This document shows, in pieces, positions 26,003 to 34,704 of a DNA stretch of 64,000 nucleotides; within the stretch, counting starts at the first letter, position 1, and the number at the start of each line of letters is the position of its first letter. The translations under genes and the position numbers were made by a program. The notes under the pieces were generated by a model that was given only the letters and a program-made list of their open reading frames with translations, did no database searches and was not told the DNA's origin. Origin of the DNA: Leucothrix arctica (GTDB lineage: Bacteria; Pseudomonadota; Gammaproteobacteria; Thiotrichales; Thiotrichaceae). The stretch lies in NCBI RefSeq assembly GCF_003172895.1, contig NZ_QGKL01000019.1:110380-174379 (forward strand). The letters run 5' to 3'.

Positions 26003-26403
26003 TCACTAAGCCACATCAGATATTGGGAGTACCCCATAAAGTACTCCCAATACTCCTCCTACGCATACCCTCATACATGAACATCTCCCTGTCATTTTTA
26101 GATTTTCGCTTGATTAGGGCTACTTGAGTCTCTGCACCTATTAAATAATTATTTTAAGACAACAGAGAGTGATCTCTTTTCTTTAGTTAATCTAAGCTCC
26201 TGTTATTTAATATAAATTAAATATTAACACTACATTAACAATAGTTCATTTTGTCTTATACTCAACTAAATGAACTCTATTATTTGTTGTTGTTGGTTTA
26301 CTAACTGCGTTACTCTAGCTCTATATAAGGCGTTTAAATAGCCCTTATAAGGGGCACAAAAATCTATAAAAGATTACTAATCTACATCTACGGGCAATAA
26401 CTT
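26003..26403. other. Intergenic region between the two BON units
   Basis: Apart from the hairpin at 26021-26052, this region is AT-rich with no open frame of note. It probably holds the promoter of the second BON-OmpA unit, but I cannot assign boxes with confidence. Its length contrasts with the 12-14 bp gaps inside the units. Confidence 0.5.
26021..26052 (+). terminator. Hairpin after the HhH gene
   Basis: TATTGGGAGTAC at 26021-26032 is perfectly complementary to GTACTCCCAATA at 26041-26052 around an 8-nt loop. There is no clear T run, so termination may be weak or the stem may protect the mRNA end. Confidence 0.65.
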
Positions 26404-28575
26404 ATGTTTAACAATCTCTCTACACTTGGCGCATACATGAGCAAACGACGCTGGTGGTGGTGGTCCATTTTAGGATTAATCGGACTCTACCTGTTAATGA
26501 TGGCAACGCGTTGTTCACCAATAGAAAAAGATATTCAAGCGAGAACAGAAGCGGCACTTACTGAAAAAGGTCATGATTGGGCGAAAGTAACACTGGATGG
26601 TCGTGGTCGCGACATTATGCTAAATGGCGTTGCACCAAGTGAAGCAGCGCGTACCGAAGCAATTGAAACGGCTACTGCTGTTTATGGCGCACGTATTGTT
26701 GAAAATGGCATTAGTATTAAGGAATACAGCACACCTGTATTTGGCCTTAATAATGAAGACGGCAAGACGATCCTTACGGGGAGTTTTCCAGAGCAAGGTT
26801 TGATCGATACAACATTACGCGCAGCGTCTGACAACTTCGGCCCTGAGAACGTGGTTAACCGCATGACGGTAAGCAATGATGTTTCTGCTCCTACATGGTT
26901 GAGCTCTGCACTCAGTGTTTTGCCAACAATCACCGGGATGGATGACGCAGACTTTGATATTACAAATGAAGGTGCAACGCTAAACGGTACTTTCCACACT
27001 GAAGAAGAGAAGCAAGCGTTTGCTGCTTTGGCTACCGATAAGTTAAGCGGCAAGTTTACAGATAGCTCAGTTGTTGTTCCTTTAGGCCCTACTCCTGAAG
27101 AGCTTGCAGAAATCGCGCGTGCGGCTGAGGAAGCTGAAGCGCTTAAAATTGCAGAAGAAAAGCGAGTTGCAGCAGAAGCAGAAGTTGCTCGTATGGCTAA
27201 AGAAGCAAACTCAGTAGCAGAAGCAGCAAAGCTTGCGGCAGCAGCACTAGTAGCTAAGGTAGCTGTTGAAGCACCAGCGACGCTAGCTGAAGAAGTCAGC
27301 TTAGCTGATATTGAAAAAGCTAAAGCTGAGATGGCTGAAGTAAAGCGTCTAGCTGATATCGAAACTGCTAAGGCTGAGATGGCGGAAGTAAAGCGTCTTG
27401 CTGATATTGAAACTGCTAAAGCTGAAATGGCTGAAGTGAAGCGTCTTGCTGATATCAAAACTGCTAAAGCTGAAATGGCTGAAGTAAAACGTCTTGCGGA
27501 TATCGAAACTGCTAAAGCTGAAATGGCTGAAGTAAAACGTCTTGCGGATATCGAAACGGCTAAAGCTGAGATGGCTGAAGTGAAGCGTCTGGCTGATATC
27601 GAAACGGCTAAAGCTGAGATGGCTGAAGTGAAGCGTCTAGCTGATATCGAAACGGCTAAAGCTGAAATGGCTGAAGTAAAGCGTCTGGCTGATATCGAAA
27701 CGGCTAAAGCTGAAATGACTGAAGTGAAGCGTCTGGCTGATATCGAAACCGCTAAAGCTGAAATGGCTGAAGTGAAACGTCTGGCTGATATCGAAACGGC
27801 TAAAGCTGAGATGGCTGAAGTAAAGCGTCTGGCTGATATCGAAACGGCTAAAGCTGAGATGGCTGAAGTAAAGCGTCTTGCTGATATCGAAACAGCTAAA
27901 GCTGAGATGGCTGAAGTAAAGCGTCTTGCTGATATCGAAACAGCTAAAGCTGAGATGGCTGAAGTAAAGCGTCTTGCTGATATCGAAACAGCTAAAGCTG
28001 AGATGGCTGAAGTGAAGCGTCTGGCTGATATCGAAACCGCTAAAGCTGAAATGGCTGAAGTGAAACGTCTTGCTGATATTGAAACGGCTAAAGCTGAAAT
28101 GGCTGAAGCAGCGGCACTCGAAGAAGCAGAAAGAATGCGAGTTGAAGAAGCGAAAGCTGTTTTAGCTGCTCAAAAAGCAGCAGCATTAGCTGAATTGGAA
28201 AGCTGCCAAAACCAGCTTAACAATGCAATGAATGGCAACTCAATCTTATTCGCGACGTCTAGCTCTAAAATCAACACAAAGAGTTACCCACTACTCGACA
28301 CTATTGCACTGACTGCTAGAGAGTGTGGCGACACAATCATTTCAAATGCACAAAACATTGAAATATCGGGCCATACAGATAGCCGTGGTGCTGATACGAT
28401 GAACCTTACACTGAGTGAAAGTCGTGCGAAGGCTGTACGTGACTACTTACTGGGTAAAGGTGTGCGTTCGTCAGTACTCACTAGCAAGGGCTACGGTGAA
28501 GTTAATCCTGTAGCAACTAACGACACAGCGGCCGGCAGACAGTTGAACCGTCGCATTCAATTTACTATTCAATAA
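26404..28575 (+). CDS. BON-domain, tandem-repeat coiled coil, OmpA-family protein
   Basis: A 723-residue paralogue of the protein at 23246. Membrane helix at about 20-38 (WWSILGLIGLYLLMMATRC), two BON-type segments (about 45-225; TLDGRGRDIMLNGVAPSE), an Ala/Glu-rich lead-in, then 17 tandem copies of a 16-residue unit (consensus ADIETAKAEMAEVKRL, about 301-572). The C-terminal OmpA domain (about 595-723) is intact: ILFATSSSKINTKSYPLLD, ISGHTDSRGADTMNLTLSES and RAKAVRDYLLGKGV, with the Asp and Arg that bind diaminopimelate. It probably links the inner membrane to peptidoglycan across the periplasm through a long helix. AT-rich DNA and a 400-bp gap precede it. Confidence 0.9.
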   Translation: MFNNLSTLGAYMSKRRWWWWSILGLIGLYLLMMATRCSPIEKDIQARTEAALTEKGHDWAKVTLDGRGRDIMLNGVAPSEAARTEAIETATAVYGARIVENGISIKEYSTPVFGLNNEDGKTILTGSFPEQGLIDTTLRAASDNFGPENVVNRMTVSNDVSAPTWLSSALSVLPTITGMDDADFDITNEGATLNGTFHTEEEKQAFAALATDKLSGKFTDSSVVVPLGPTPEELAEIARAAEEAEALKIAEEKRVAAEAEVARMAKEANSVAEAAKLAAAALVAKVAVEAPATLAEEVSLADIEKAKAEMAEVKRLADIETAKAEMAEVKRLADIETAKAEMAEVKRLADIKTAKAEMAEVKRLADIETAKAEMAEVKRLADIETAKAEMAEVKRLADIETAKAEMAEVKRLADIETAKAEMAEVKRLADIETAKAEMTEVKRLADIETAKAEMAEVKRLADIETAKAEMAEVKRLADIETAKAEMAEVKRLADIETAKAEMAEVKRLADIETAKAEMAEVKRLADIETAKAEMAEVKRLADIETAKAEMAEVKRLADIETAKAEMAEAAALEEAERMRVEEAKAVLAAQKAAALAELESCQNQLNNAMNGNSILFATSSSKINTKSYPLLDTIALTARECGDTIISNAQNIEISGHTDSRGADTMNLTLSESRAKAVRDYLLGKGVRSSVLTSKGYGEVNPVATNDTAAGRQLNRRIQFTIQ
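27304..28119 (+). repeat. 17 tandem 48-bp repeats within the BON-OmpA gene
   Basis: Seventeen contiguous 48-bp units start at 27304 and the last starts at 28072. Each encodes ADIETAKAEMAEVKRL with rare changes (Glu-Lys in unit 1, Lys-Thr in unit 4, Met-Thr in unit 9; the last unit diverges at its end). Synonymous differences group neighbouring units, for example runs ending GTCTTGCT versus GTCTGGCT, which suggests expansion by slippage or recombination. Unit number is likely to vary between strains. Confidence 0.95.
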
Positions 28576-28588
28576 TAGGACACGACTC

Positions 28589-28711
28589 ATGGGTTATTTA
28601 TTTTTCCAAACTTGGATCTGGTTACTACTCGCTTTCTTATTAGGTTTAGGACTAGGTTGGATCTTACGTAATATGTCTTTTGCTAAAGACGGAAAACTGA
28701 AAGACAAGTAA
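28589..28711 (+). CDS. 40-residue membrane peptide paired with BON-OmpA protein
   Basis: MGYLFFQTWIWLLLAFLLGL, then GLGWILRNMSFAKDGKLKDK. One membrane helix is followed by a basic tail. AGGA lies eight bases before the ATG, and the gene starts 14 bp after the BON-OmpA stop. The same position in the first unit is held by the HhH protein, whose N terminus (ILWLLFALLAGLAIGWLVRP) is clearly similar. So the peptide may be the membrane-anchor part of that protein type, without the acidic and HhH parts. Function unknown; it probably interacts with its BON neighbour in the inner membrane. Confidence 0.75.
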   Translation: MGYLFFQTWIWLLLAFLLGLGLGWILRNMSFAKDGKLKDK

Positions 28712-28748
28712 TTAAGTCACGGCGACAATCCGTTTCTTAAGCACAAAA

Positions 28749-28778
28749 AAAAAGGGGCTCCATTTGGAGTCCCTTTTT
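28749..28778. terminator. Terminator after the BON-OmpA unit
   Basis: AAAAAGGGGCTCC at 28749-28761 pairs with GGAGTCCCTTTTT at 28766-28778 (13 pairs, one G-T) with a 4-nt loop. A and T runs on both sides allow use from both strands; a gene converges from the right. Confidence 0.88.
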
Positions 28779-28837
28779 CATTCCAAGTAAAAAACTCAGA
28801 ATGCGATGCTTAATGAAAATACTGTAAGCAGTATGAC

Positions 28838-29116
28838 TTAACGACGACCGCCAGAAGGCTTTCCACCTGTAGGAACACACGCTAATTTGCTTGAGTTACC
28901 GCGTGGACCCACTTTACAGCTGCCCGTTACATTGCCTCGTTGCGAAGTAACAGAGCAAGAGTCGCCAGCAGACTTAGCTTCACATGCAGTGAAAGCGGCG
29001 GCTGGAGGTCCCTGCTTACTGCCTTTCTGACCACCACTATCTTTATCATTAGTCGCACATGCAGTGCATAACAACGCTAGTGCGCATGTAGCCATCAGTT
29101 TCTTACTAAGTATCAT
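28838..29116 (-). CDS. Small Cys-rich lipoprotein, GPPAAAFTAC type
   Basis: A 92-residue protein with a lipoprotein signal (CALALLCTACATN, lipid Cys20). The mature part has the pattern GPPAAAFTACEAKSAGDSCS, then GNVTGSCKVGP and LACVP, giving four Cys residues, and a basic Gly-rich tail. The same pattern (GPPAEAFTACESLSVGDACA and so on) occurs in the next gene. The family is seen in marine gammaproteobacteria as small secreted proteins; I know of no function. The two genes are tandem with 56 bp between them, consistent with duplication. Confidence 0.75.
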   Translation of the reverse strand: MILSKKLMATCALALLCTACATNDKDSGGQKGSKQGPPAAAFTACEAKSAGDSCSVTSQRGNVTGSCKVGPRGNSSKLACVPTGGKPSGGRR

Positions 29117-29172
29117 TATCTCTTTCTCTTTTATATCTAGTTAAACATTTAATTATTTTGTAGCCTTCAATG

Positions 29173-29484
29173 TTATGAAGGTCTTTCGCCACGTTGGCCA
29201 CGGCCACCCGCTGGCGCACATGCTAATGGGCCTTCTTCGCCATTTGGTGCTGCTTTACAGCTACCTGTCATCTCACCGCGAGGTGTAGTCATCGCACATG
29301 CATCACCTACTGATAAGCTCTCACACGCTGTAAATGCTTCTGCTGGTGGGCCTTTAGGACGCTCTGGACGAGTGCCTGAGTCAGCTGCCAACGCTGATAC
29401 TGCTAGTGTTAAACCCACTAACAATGTTAAAGAACAGCGTAGAGCTATGTTGTTTATTTTTTTATCTGTATTTGTATGAGACAT
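29173..29484 (-). CDS. Small secreted Cys-rich protein, paralogue
   Basis: I place the start at 29484 (MSHTNTDKKINNIALRC), because the longer frame to 29631 adds a segment unlike any signal. It is about 103 residues, with a signal-type helix (LTLLVGLTLAVSALA-AD) and no lipobox. The mature part, GPPAEAFTACESLSVGDACA, then GEMTGSCKAAPNG and LACAP, shares four Cys positions with the gene downstream. The tail is Gly/Arg-rich. The likely site is periplasmic or extracellular. The upstream gene (CbpA) diverges from it. Confidence 0.72.
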   Translation of the reverse strand: MSHTNTDKKINNIALRCSLTLLVGLTLAVSALAADSGTRPERPKGPPAEAFTACESLSVGDACAMTTPRGEMTGSCKAAPNGEEGPLACAPAGGRGQRGERPS

Positions 29485-29682
29485 TTTATTGCTCTTCTTA
29501 TCTAAGTTAGGAGAGCTTATTGTGTAAGATAAAAATGTAGGATTTGAGGAGACTTTGTGAAGAAACTGTGGAGTTAATAACAGTACCCCTGCTTTATCAT
29601 AGAAGACTTGATGTACGTCATATGGTTGCAATGGTTTCTGTTAAATAATGCAAGTAACGGTAAACATGGATTCAGGAATATT

Positions 29683-30648
29683 ATGGAATATAAAGATTAT
29701 TACGACATTCTCGGATTAAAAAAAGCAGCCTCTCAAGATGAGATCAAACGGGCATACCGTAAACTTGCCCGCAAATACCATCCTGATGTCAGCAAAGAGG
29801 ATGAATCAGAAACCAAATTTAAAGAAGTCGGCGAAGCTTACGAGGTTCTAAAAGACCCTGAAAAACGCGAAGCTTATGACCAACTTGGTTCTAACTGGCA
29901 AGGTGGGCAGGAAGGATTCCAACCACCACCAGACTGGGATCAGAACTTCGACTTTGGCGGAGGCGGCTACACTGAAGGTAACGCTCAAGACTACAGTAGC
30001 TTCTTTGAAGATCTATTTGGTGGAGACCGTGCTGCCGGTGGTCGCTACACTCATCAAAGCGGCCAAGGCCGTGGCTTTCAGTCAAAGGGCGAAAACGTTC
30101 GTGCCAAGATCATGATCGACTTGGAAGACTCTTTAAACGGTGCTCAACAGTCAGTAAAAATATCCAGCCCTGAAATTAATGCTAACGGCCAAATGGTTAG
30201 CAAAGAAAAAACCTTAAGCATCAAGATTCCAAAGGGAATTAAAGAAGGCCAATCGATTCGCCTGAGCAAGCAAGGTAGCCCTGGACATGGCGGTGGTGAA
30301 GCGGGTGACTTATTGATTGAAGTCGCGTTTAATACACACCCACTTTATAGCATCAATGAAAAAGACATCTCACTGAATGTGCCTGTTGCCCCTTGGGAAG
30401 CGACCTTAGGTTCGACGATACAAGTGCCGACACCGGATGGCAAAAAAGTGGACATGAAAGTCCCCGCAGACTCCCAACAAGGGCGCAAGTTAAGACTCAA
30501 AGGTAAGGGCCTACCAGGCAAAGATGCAGGCGATTTTTATGTGGTATTGCAAGTGATGCTACCTCCCTCTTCTGACCCTAAAGTGAAAGAGTACAATGAA
30601 AAAATGCGGGATGAGATCGACTTCAACCCACGTAGCTATTTTTTCTAA
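29683..30648 (+). CDS. cbpA: Curved-DNA-binding DnaJ-type co-chaperone CbpA
   Basis: The ATG at 29683 follows CAGGAATATT and gives 321 residues beginning MEYKDYYDILGLKKAAS. The J domain (1-70) includes the HPD motif (KYHPDVS) that stimulates DnaK ATPase. A Gly/Phe-rich region (about 75-135) and two C-terminal substrate-binding beta domains follow, with no Cys zinc centre, as expected for CbpA rather than DnaJ. It also binds curved DNA in other species. The downstream cbpM gene, 14 bp away, encodes its modulator. Confidence 0.95.
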   Translation: MEYKDYYDILGLKKAASQDEIKRAYRKLARKYHPDVSKEDESETKFKEVGEAYEVLKDPEKREAYDQLGSNWQGGQEGFQPPPDWDQNFDFGGGGYTEGNAQDYSSFFEDLFGGDRAAGGRYTHQSGQGRGFQSKGENVRAKIMIDLEDSLNGAQQSVKISSPEINANGQMVSKEKTLSIKIPKGIKEGQSIRLSKQGSPGHGGGEAGDLLIEVAFNTHPLYSINEKDISLNVPVAPWEATLGSTIQVPTPDGKKVDMKVPADSQQGRKLRLKGKGLPGKDAGDFYVVLQVMLPPSSDPKVKEYNEKMRDEIDFNPRSYFF

Positions 30649-30661
30649 ATGAGACAATATT

Positions 30662-30991
30662 ATGAATACTAAAGTAACTACAATTGTCGTTGGTAGCATT
30701 CTAGAAGAAGGGCCAACGTTGAATCTTGCAGAGCTGTGCCAGCACTGTCAAACACCTGCCGAGTTCATTATTAGTCTGGTTGATCAGGGCGTGATTGCGC
30801 CGGTTGAAGGGAGTTCAACTCGCAAATGGCAATTCCACCAAAGTGCGCTAATCCGCACGGATAAGGCGCTTCGCTTAAGACAAGACTTAGGCATAAACCT
30901 ATCAGGTATCGCATTGTCTTTGGAGCTATTAGATGAGATTGATAATTTGAAACGAGAGTTAAATGAACTGAGGCACTTTGCCCAACTTTAA
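30662..30991 (+). CDS. cbpM: Chaperone modulator CbpM
   Basis: A 109-residue MerR-like helix-turn-helix protein: LAELCQHCQTPAEFIISLVD, the GVIAPVEG turn, WQFHQSALIRTDKALRLRQD, DLGINLSGIALSLELLDEID and a C-terminal coiled coil. CbpM binds the CbpA J domain and restrains its co-chaperone and DNA-binding activity. The pairing and spacing with cbpA are the usual ones. Length is close to E. coli CbpM (101). It ends eight bases before the stop codon of the convergent diguanylate cyclase. Confidence 0.92.
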   Translation: MNTKVTTIVVGSILEEGPTLNLAELCQHCQTPAEFIISLVDQGVIAPVEGSSTRKWQFHQSALIRTDKALRLRQDLGINLSGIALSLELLDEIDNLKRELNELRHFAQL

Positions 30992-30998
30992 CTGATGA

Positions 30999-32231
30999 TC
31001 AGATTAGGTGTTGTACTGATTGGCGAGGCGGTTGTTCTGAATATTCTAATGACTCGTCTCGCTGTTTTTTGCGCCCTACTTTTGACTTATGCTCGAGCGG
31101 ATTAACCGCTCCTAGTGCCTTATAAATGGTTTTATTCTCCCATAACACTTCTTTAATCTGTAACGACTTAGCCTGATACATCGCTTCATCCACACGCTCC
31201 AGCAACTGCGTGGCATTAAAATCATAATCAACAGCGATTCCGCCACCTGCACTGAGTTTTATATGAAGTCGTTTCCCATTAATTACGCAAGGCGCTTTCA
31301 ATTCCTCTAAAAACAGCGCGTACTGTTGTTGAATAACCTCAGGATTATCCGACTCAGCAAGCCAGACAAACTCATCACCACCCAATCGCCCCACAATGCC
31401 AAACTTACCCAGAGTCTGTGTAAATTTTGCCGCTAGACTTTTTAATAGCTGATCACCAACATGATGGCCAAAGGTATCATTGACTGCTTTGAACTTATTT
31501 AAATCAAACAACAGCAATGAAAATGGTGTTCTATTATCACAGCGAGATTGAAGAGTGGTCATCACACAGGCACGACTGCTAAGCCCTGTTAAAGGGTCAT
31601 GTGCCAGCATATGGAGATTACGTTTACGTTCTTTTCGTAACGTGATTAGTAAGTAGCCCAAGTAGAGAATAAACGTGAAAATGACCGCAAGCAGAATAAA
31701 GGCCGTTTTGATAATCGTGCCAGACGCTTTCTTAGAGTACTCCGCGGAAGTCGACGATACGTTATCCAGCACCTGATCATTTATTTGCTGATTCATCTCA
31801 TGAAGCTGATTTACCCAAGCATTTAATTGCGTTTTATCAACTTGCTCTGGTCTTAGTATCATCTGTTCAGCAGACTCTACATGACTAAATGTCGCATAAA
31901 TTGTGTCAGATAAGCCGCTAAGCTGTTGGAAGATTTTATCGTTTTCAATACTACTAATGGTCGCAGGAAAACGAGTCAGCAGTGACTCATAGCTTTGGCG
32001 CAACAACTGACTGCCTTGTTGGCCCTCAATGAATTTATGCGCATTAAACAAAGTATTTCCAACCGCTCTATCCTGCTGGATAAGGTCAGACAGCGTCGCT
32101 TGTTTTTCGTGATGAATGCCTTTGTATGTCGACAGCATATTAGCCGTTGCCAAGCCTACCGCTAGCAACAGAATTGGCCCAAGCGCTGACAGCAGGCCAT
32201 CGGATTTTGTTTTTTTACACTGTATTGTCAT
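30999..32231 (-). CDS. Membrane-bound diguanylate cyclase (GGDEF)
   Basis: A 410-residue sensor protein. Membrane helix 1 lies at about 15-32 and helix 2 at about 175-197 (IIKTAFILLAVIFTFILYLG); they frame a periplasmic helical domain of about 140 residues that could sense a signal. The GGDEF domain (about 205-365) has DPLTGLSSRACVMTTLQ, DLNKFKAVNDTFGHHVGD and the active-site GRLGGDEFVWLAE, so it should make cyclic di-GMP. The RxxD inhibitory site is not present at the usual place before GGDEF. A charged tail of about 40 residues follows. It is a single gene. Confidence 0.93.
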   Translation of the reverse strand: MTIQCKKTKSDGLLSALGPILLLAVGLATANMLSTYKGIHHEKQATLSDLIQQDRAVGNTLFNAHKFIEGQQGSQLLRQSYESLLTRFPATISSIENDKIFQQLSGLSDTIYATFSHVESAEQMILRPEQVDKTQLNAWVNQLHEMNQQINDQVLDNVSSTSAEYSKKASGTIIKTAFILLAVIFTFILYLGYLLITLRKERKRNLHMLAHDPLTGLSSRACVMTTLQSRCDNRTPFSLLLFDLNKFKAVNDTFGHHVGDQLLKSLAAKFTQTLGKFGIVGRLGGDEFVWLAESDNPEVIQQQYALFLEELKAPCVINGKRLHIKLSAGGGIAVDYDFNATQLLERVDEAMYQAKSLQIKEVLWENKTIYKALGAVNPLEHKSKVGRKKQRDESLEYSEQPPRQSVQHLI

Positions 32232-32414
32232 TTTCTTTTATTAAGTAAAATTTTACTATTACGCAGCTGACATTACCTAATGGGATATTATTATTTTTAT
32301 ATTAAGGTCAGGCTTGTGGCACTTAATTGTCTTTCGGGTTCTTGTAGTTTAGCCAAGGGGAGCTTTCTAGCTGCTTAACTTTAATGACTAGATGATCAGC
32401 GATAGCTTAGTATT

Positions 32415-32681
32415 TTACGAAGACTCACTCTCTTCAGCTTTTATCTCTTTAAGAATACCCACACCGTTTTTCCGATGCAGTTTAGTTAAAGCTAGTTTCT
32501 TCTCTAGCTTCTCCCTACTCTCCAAATCCAACTCGTCACTCTGTAATTTTTCAAAGAGTTTGGTCTGATGCTTACGCAATTTTTTAAGCACAACCTTGAT
32601 GCTACTTTGACGCTGCTTTCGATCACTTTCATCAGCATTAAAGAGTGTATCCGCTTTCTCTATCAATTTTTTAAGCTTCAT
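32415..32681 (-). CDS. Small coiled-coil protein linked to the Na/Pi gene
   Basis: An 88-residue, highly charged helical protein (KLIEKADTLFNADESDRKQR, then VVLKKLRKHQTKLFEKLQS and so on) with an acidic end. Its ATG lies one base after the stop of the cotransporter gene, and GGAGA within the end of that gene serves as ribosome site, so the two are translationally coupled. I recognise no family by name; similar short genes often follow Na/Pi-cotransporter homologues. It might regulate or bind the PhoU-like tail of its partner. Confidence 0.72.
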   Translation of the reverse strand: MKLKKLIEKADTLFNADESDRKQRQSSIKVVLKKLRKHQTKLFEKLQSDELDLESREKLEKKLALTKLHRKNGVGILKEIKAEESESS

Positions 32682-32682
32682 T

Positions 32683-34491
32683 TTAGCGCTCTCCTTGATC
32701 GTGGACTAACTCATCTAGCTCTTCATCTTTCAGCAATAACATTTTTTCAGCTTGCTTGATCGCTTCAGTCTCAGGGGAAAAGAGCGTCTCGCCCATTTTC
32801 ACCAAATTTTTAGTCGCGCCGTAAATATAATTACTGTCATTCATCAATGACGTTGCCTGTTGAGGACTCACCTTTCGAGTTCGAATTAATTCCTCTAGTC
32901 GATGTGTTAACGCGACATCATTTTCCTTCATTCTTAACCGCATGGCGTCCAGTGAAAGAATAGCAGGAACATCATCGTCAGCACCGACTCGCGTTAGCTC
33001 AAGCTCTCTAAGTACCTCTGCAAGCTCTCGACGTAACTGATTATACTCTTGACGAATATTCGAATTATCAGACGCTAGATAGCGCTCCAAATTTTTCTGT
33101 AAATGCTTGGTGTTTTTGATCGCTTCAACGATTTCACGCCCTGCTGCACGGTATGAAAACAACTCATCCATTTGACTCGGCGACATACCCCTCAACGTAG
33201 AAATATATTCAACAATATCACTATATAGGGTCTTGATCGTTTCGTTGTATTGGACATCAATATTGATTGGATGGGGTCGCCTAGCACGCTTAATGACCTC
33301 ATCTATCGGCAACTCTGAGCGAATATCATCCGTACTTAAGCGCAAACCGCCAGCAATAACATCATAGGCATTTTCATACAAATGCAGTGTCTCTTTGCGC
33401 ACACTTTCAATAGCAGTTTCAGGCATGTCAGAAGACACTTTATGTAAAAAACGAGGCTGCGCAGCCGTTCTTATCTGCGGGTGAATCGCTTTAATCAACA
33501 CTGACTCCAGCTTGCCAATGAATGGCAGCATAACGACCAGCCCTATCGCATTGAAGATAGTGTGAAAAACAGCTAACTTTAGGGTGTAATTATCCGGTGC
33601 TATAGACAACCACTCACTGGCTAAGTCAACCACGGTTGTTAGCTGGTAAATAAAGACTATCGCGATAATCGCCGTGACCGCGTTAAAGATCAGATGAGCA
33701 CCTGCCAGTCTCCTGCCATCCACATTAGCGCCTAAAGCTCCGATAATGGCCGTAATTGTCGTCCCTAAATTGGCACCAATCGCCAGTGCTAGTGCGTTCT
33801 CATAGGTAATCTGTTGAGCAGCTAAGGCGGTAATAATCAGCACTAACGTTGCATGACTGGATTGCATAATGACCGTAGCAATCACACCGATGAGTGTGAA
33901 TAGTAGAATGCCCTTATAACCAGAAACGGCATAGGCAGTCAGGTCTAGCTGATCTTTGAAGGCGTCGAAACCTTCTTTCATGTAATAGATACCTAAGAAT
34001 AGGAAACCTAATCCCGCCAAAATATAACCAACGCCTTTGAGTTGCCTACTTTTCTGGAATAGGAGAATGACGCCAAAGACAATCATTGGCATGGCGTAAG
34101 CGGCAATATTTACCTTAAGACCAAAGGCCGCAACCAACCACGCGCCAGTCGTTGTGCCGAGGTTCGCACCAAAGATAATCCCGATACCTGCTGACAGGGA
34201 AATGAGTCCAGCAGACAAAAACGAAATGGTGATGATGGAGACGAGCGAACTTGACTGCATGAGGGAGGTGGTGACAACGCCAAAACTAAGGCTCTTCCAC
34301 AAGCGATTGGTGGTGCGACTGAGTATTTTTTCGAGTAAGCCACCGGTGAAGACTTTGAAACCCTCTTCGAGACTCATCATGCCGAATAGGAAAATGGCAA
34401 CACCCGCGGCGATTTCCTTAAAGTCAGGACTTATCCAGAAGCCACAACCGAGAACGCTAAAAATCACGAGTAGAATTAGTTTATGGGTCAT
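32683..34491 (-). CDS. Na/Pi cotransporter family protein with PhoU-like tail
   Basis: A 602-residue membrane protein of PF02690. Two inverted transport repeats carry the QSS signatures: TTSLMQSSSLVSIITISF (about 75-92) and VIMQSSHATLVLIITALA (about 205-225), each followed by FGANLGTT or IGANLGTT. About nine membrane helices reach to residue 320. The C-terminal 250 residues are helical and soluble with PhoU-like pattern (ETLHLYENAYDVIAGGL, EVLRELELTRVGADDD), a fusion common in this family (COG1283). Predicted substrate is phosphate with sodium, unproven. It is the first gene of a pair with the 88-residue gene. Confidence 0.92.
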   Translation of the reverse strand: MTHKLILLVIFSVLGCGFWISPDFKEIAAGVAIFLFGMMSLEEGFKVFTGGLLEKILSRTTNRLWKSLSFGVVTTSLMQSSSLVSIITISFLSAGLISLSAGIGIIFGANLGTTTGAWLVAAFGLKVNIAAYAMPMIVFGVILLFQKSRQLKGVGYILAGLGFLFLGIYYMKEGFDAFKDQLDLTAYAVSGYKGILLFTLIGVIATVIMQSSHATLVLIITALAAQQITYENALALAIGANLGTTITAIIGALGANVDGRRLAGAHLIFNAVTAIIAIVFIYQLTTVVDLASEWLSIAPDNYTLKLAVFHTIFNAIGLVVMLPFIGKLESVLIKAIHPQIRTAAQPRFLHKVSSDMPETAIESVRKETLHLYENAYDVIAGGLRLSTDDIRSELPIDEVIKRARRPHPINIDVQYNETIKTLYSDIVEYISTLRGMSPSQMDELFSYRAAGREIVEAIKNTKHLQKNLERYLASDNSNIRQEYNQLRRELAEVLRELELTRVGADDDVPAILSLDAMRLRMKENDVALTHRLEELIRTRKVSPQQATSLMNDSNYIYGATKNLVKMGETLFSPETEAIKQAEKMLLLKDEELDELVHDQGER

Positions 34492-34704
34492 TTTTTGGCG
34501 TTGACCTGCTAGGAAGTTATATTCTAAATACTAGTATAAATACCAAGGCATTTAGAAAAAGGAAAGCACTACGTCAGAATGCATCAAAAGCACCTCGCCA
34601 ACTAGCATTATCAACCATGTTACACTCGCACCTACAAATACTAGTGAAATGGTTAGCTAGTCTTGCCGCAATCTCCCCGTTAATTTTAGATAGAAGACGC
34701 TTTT

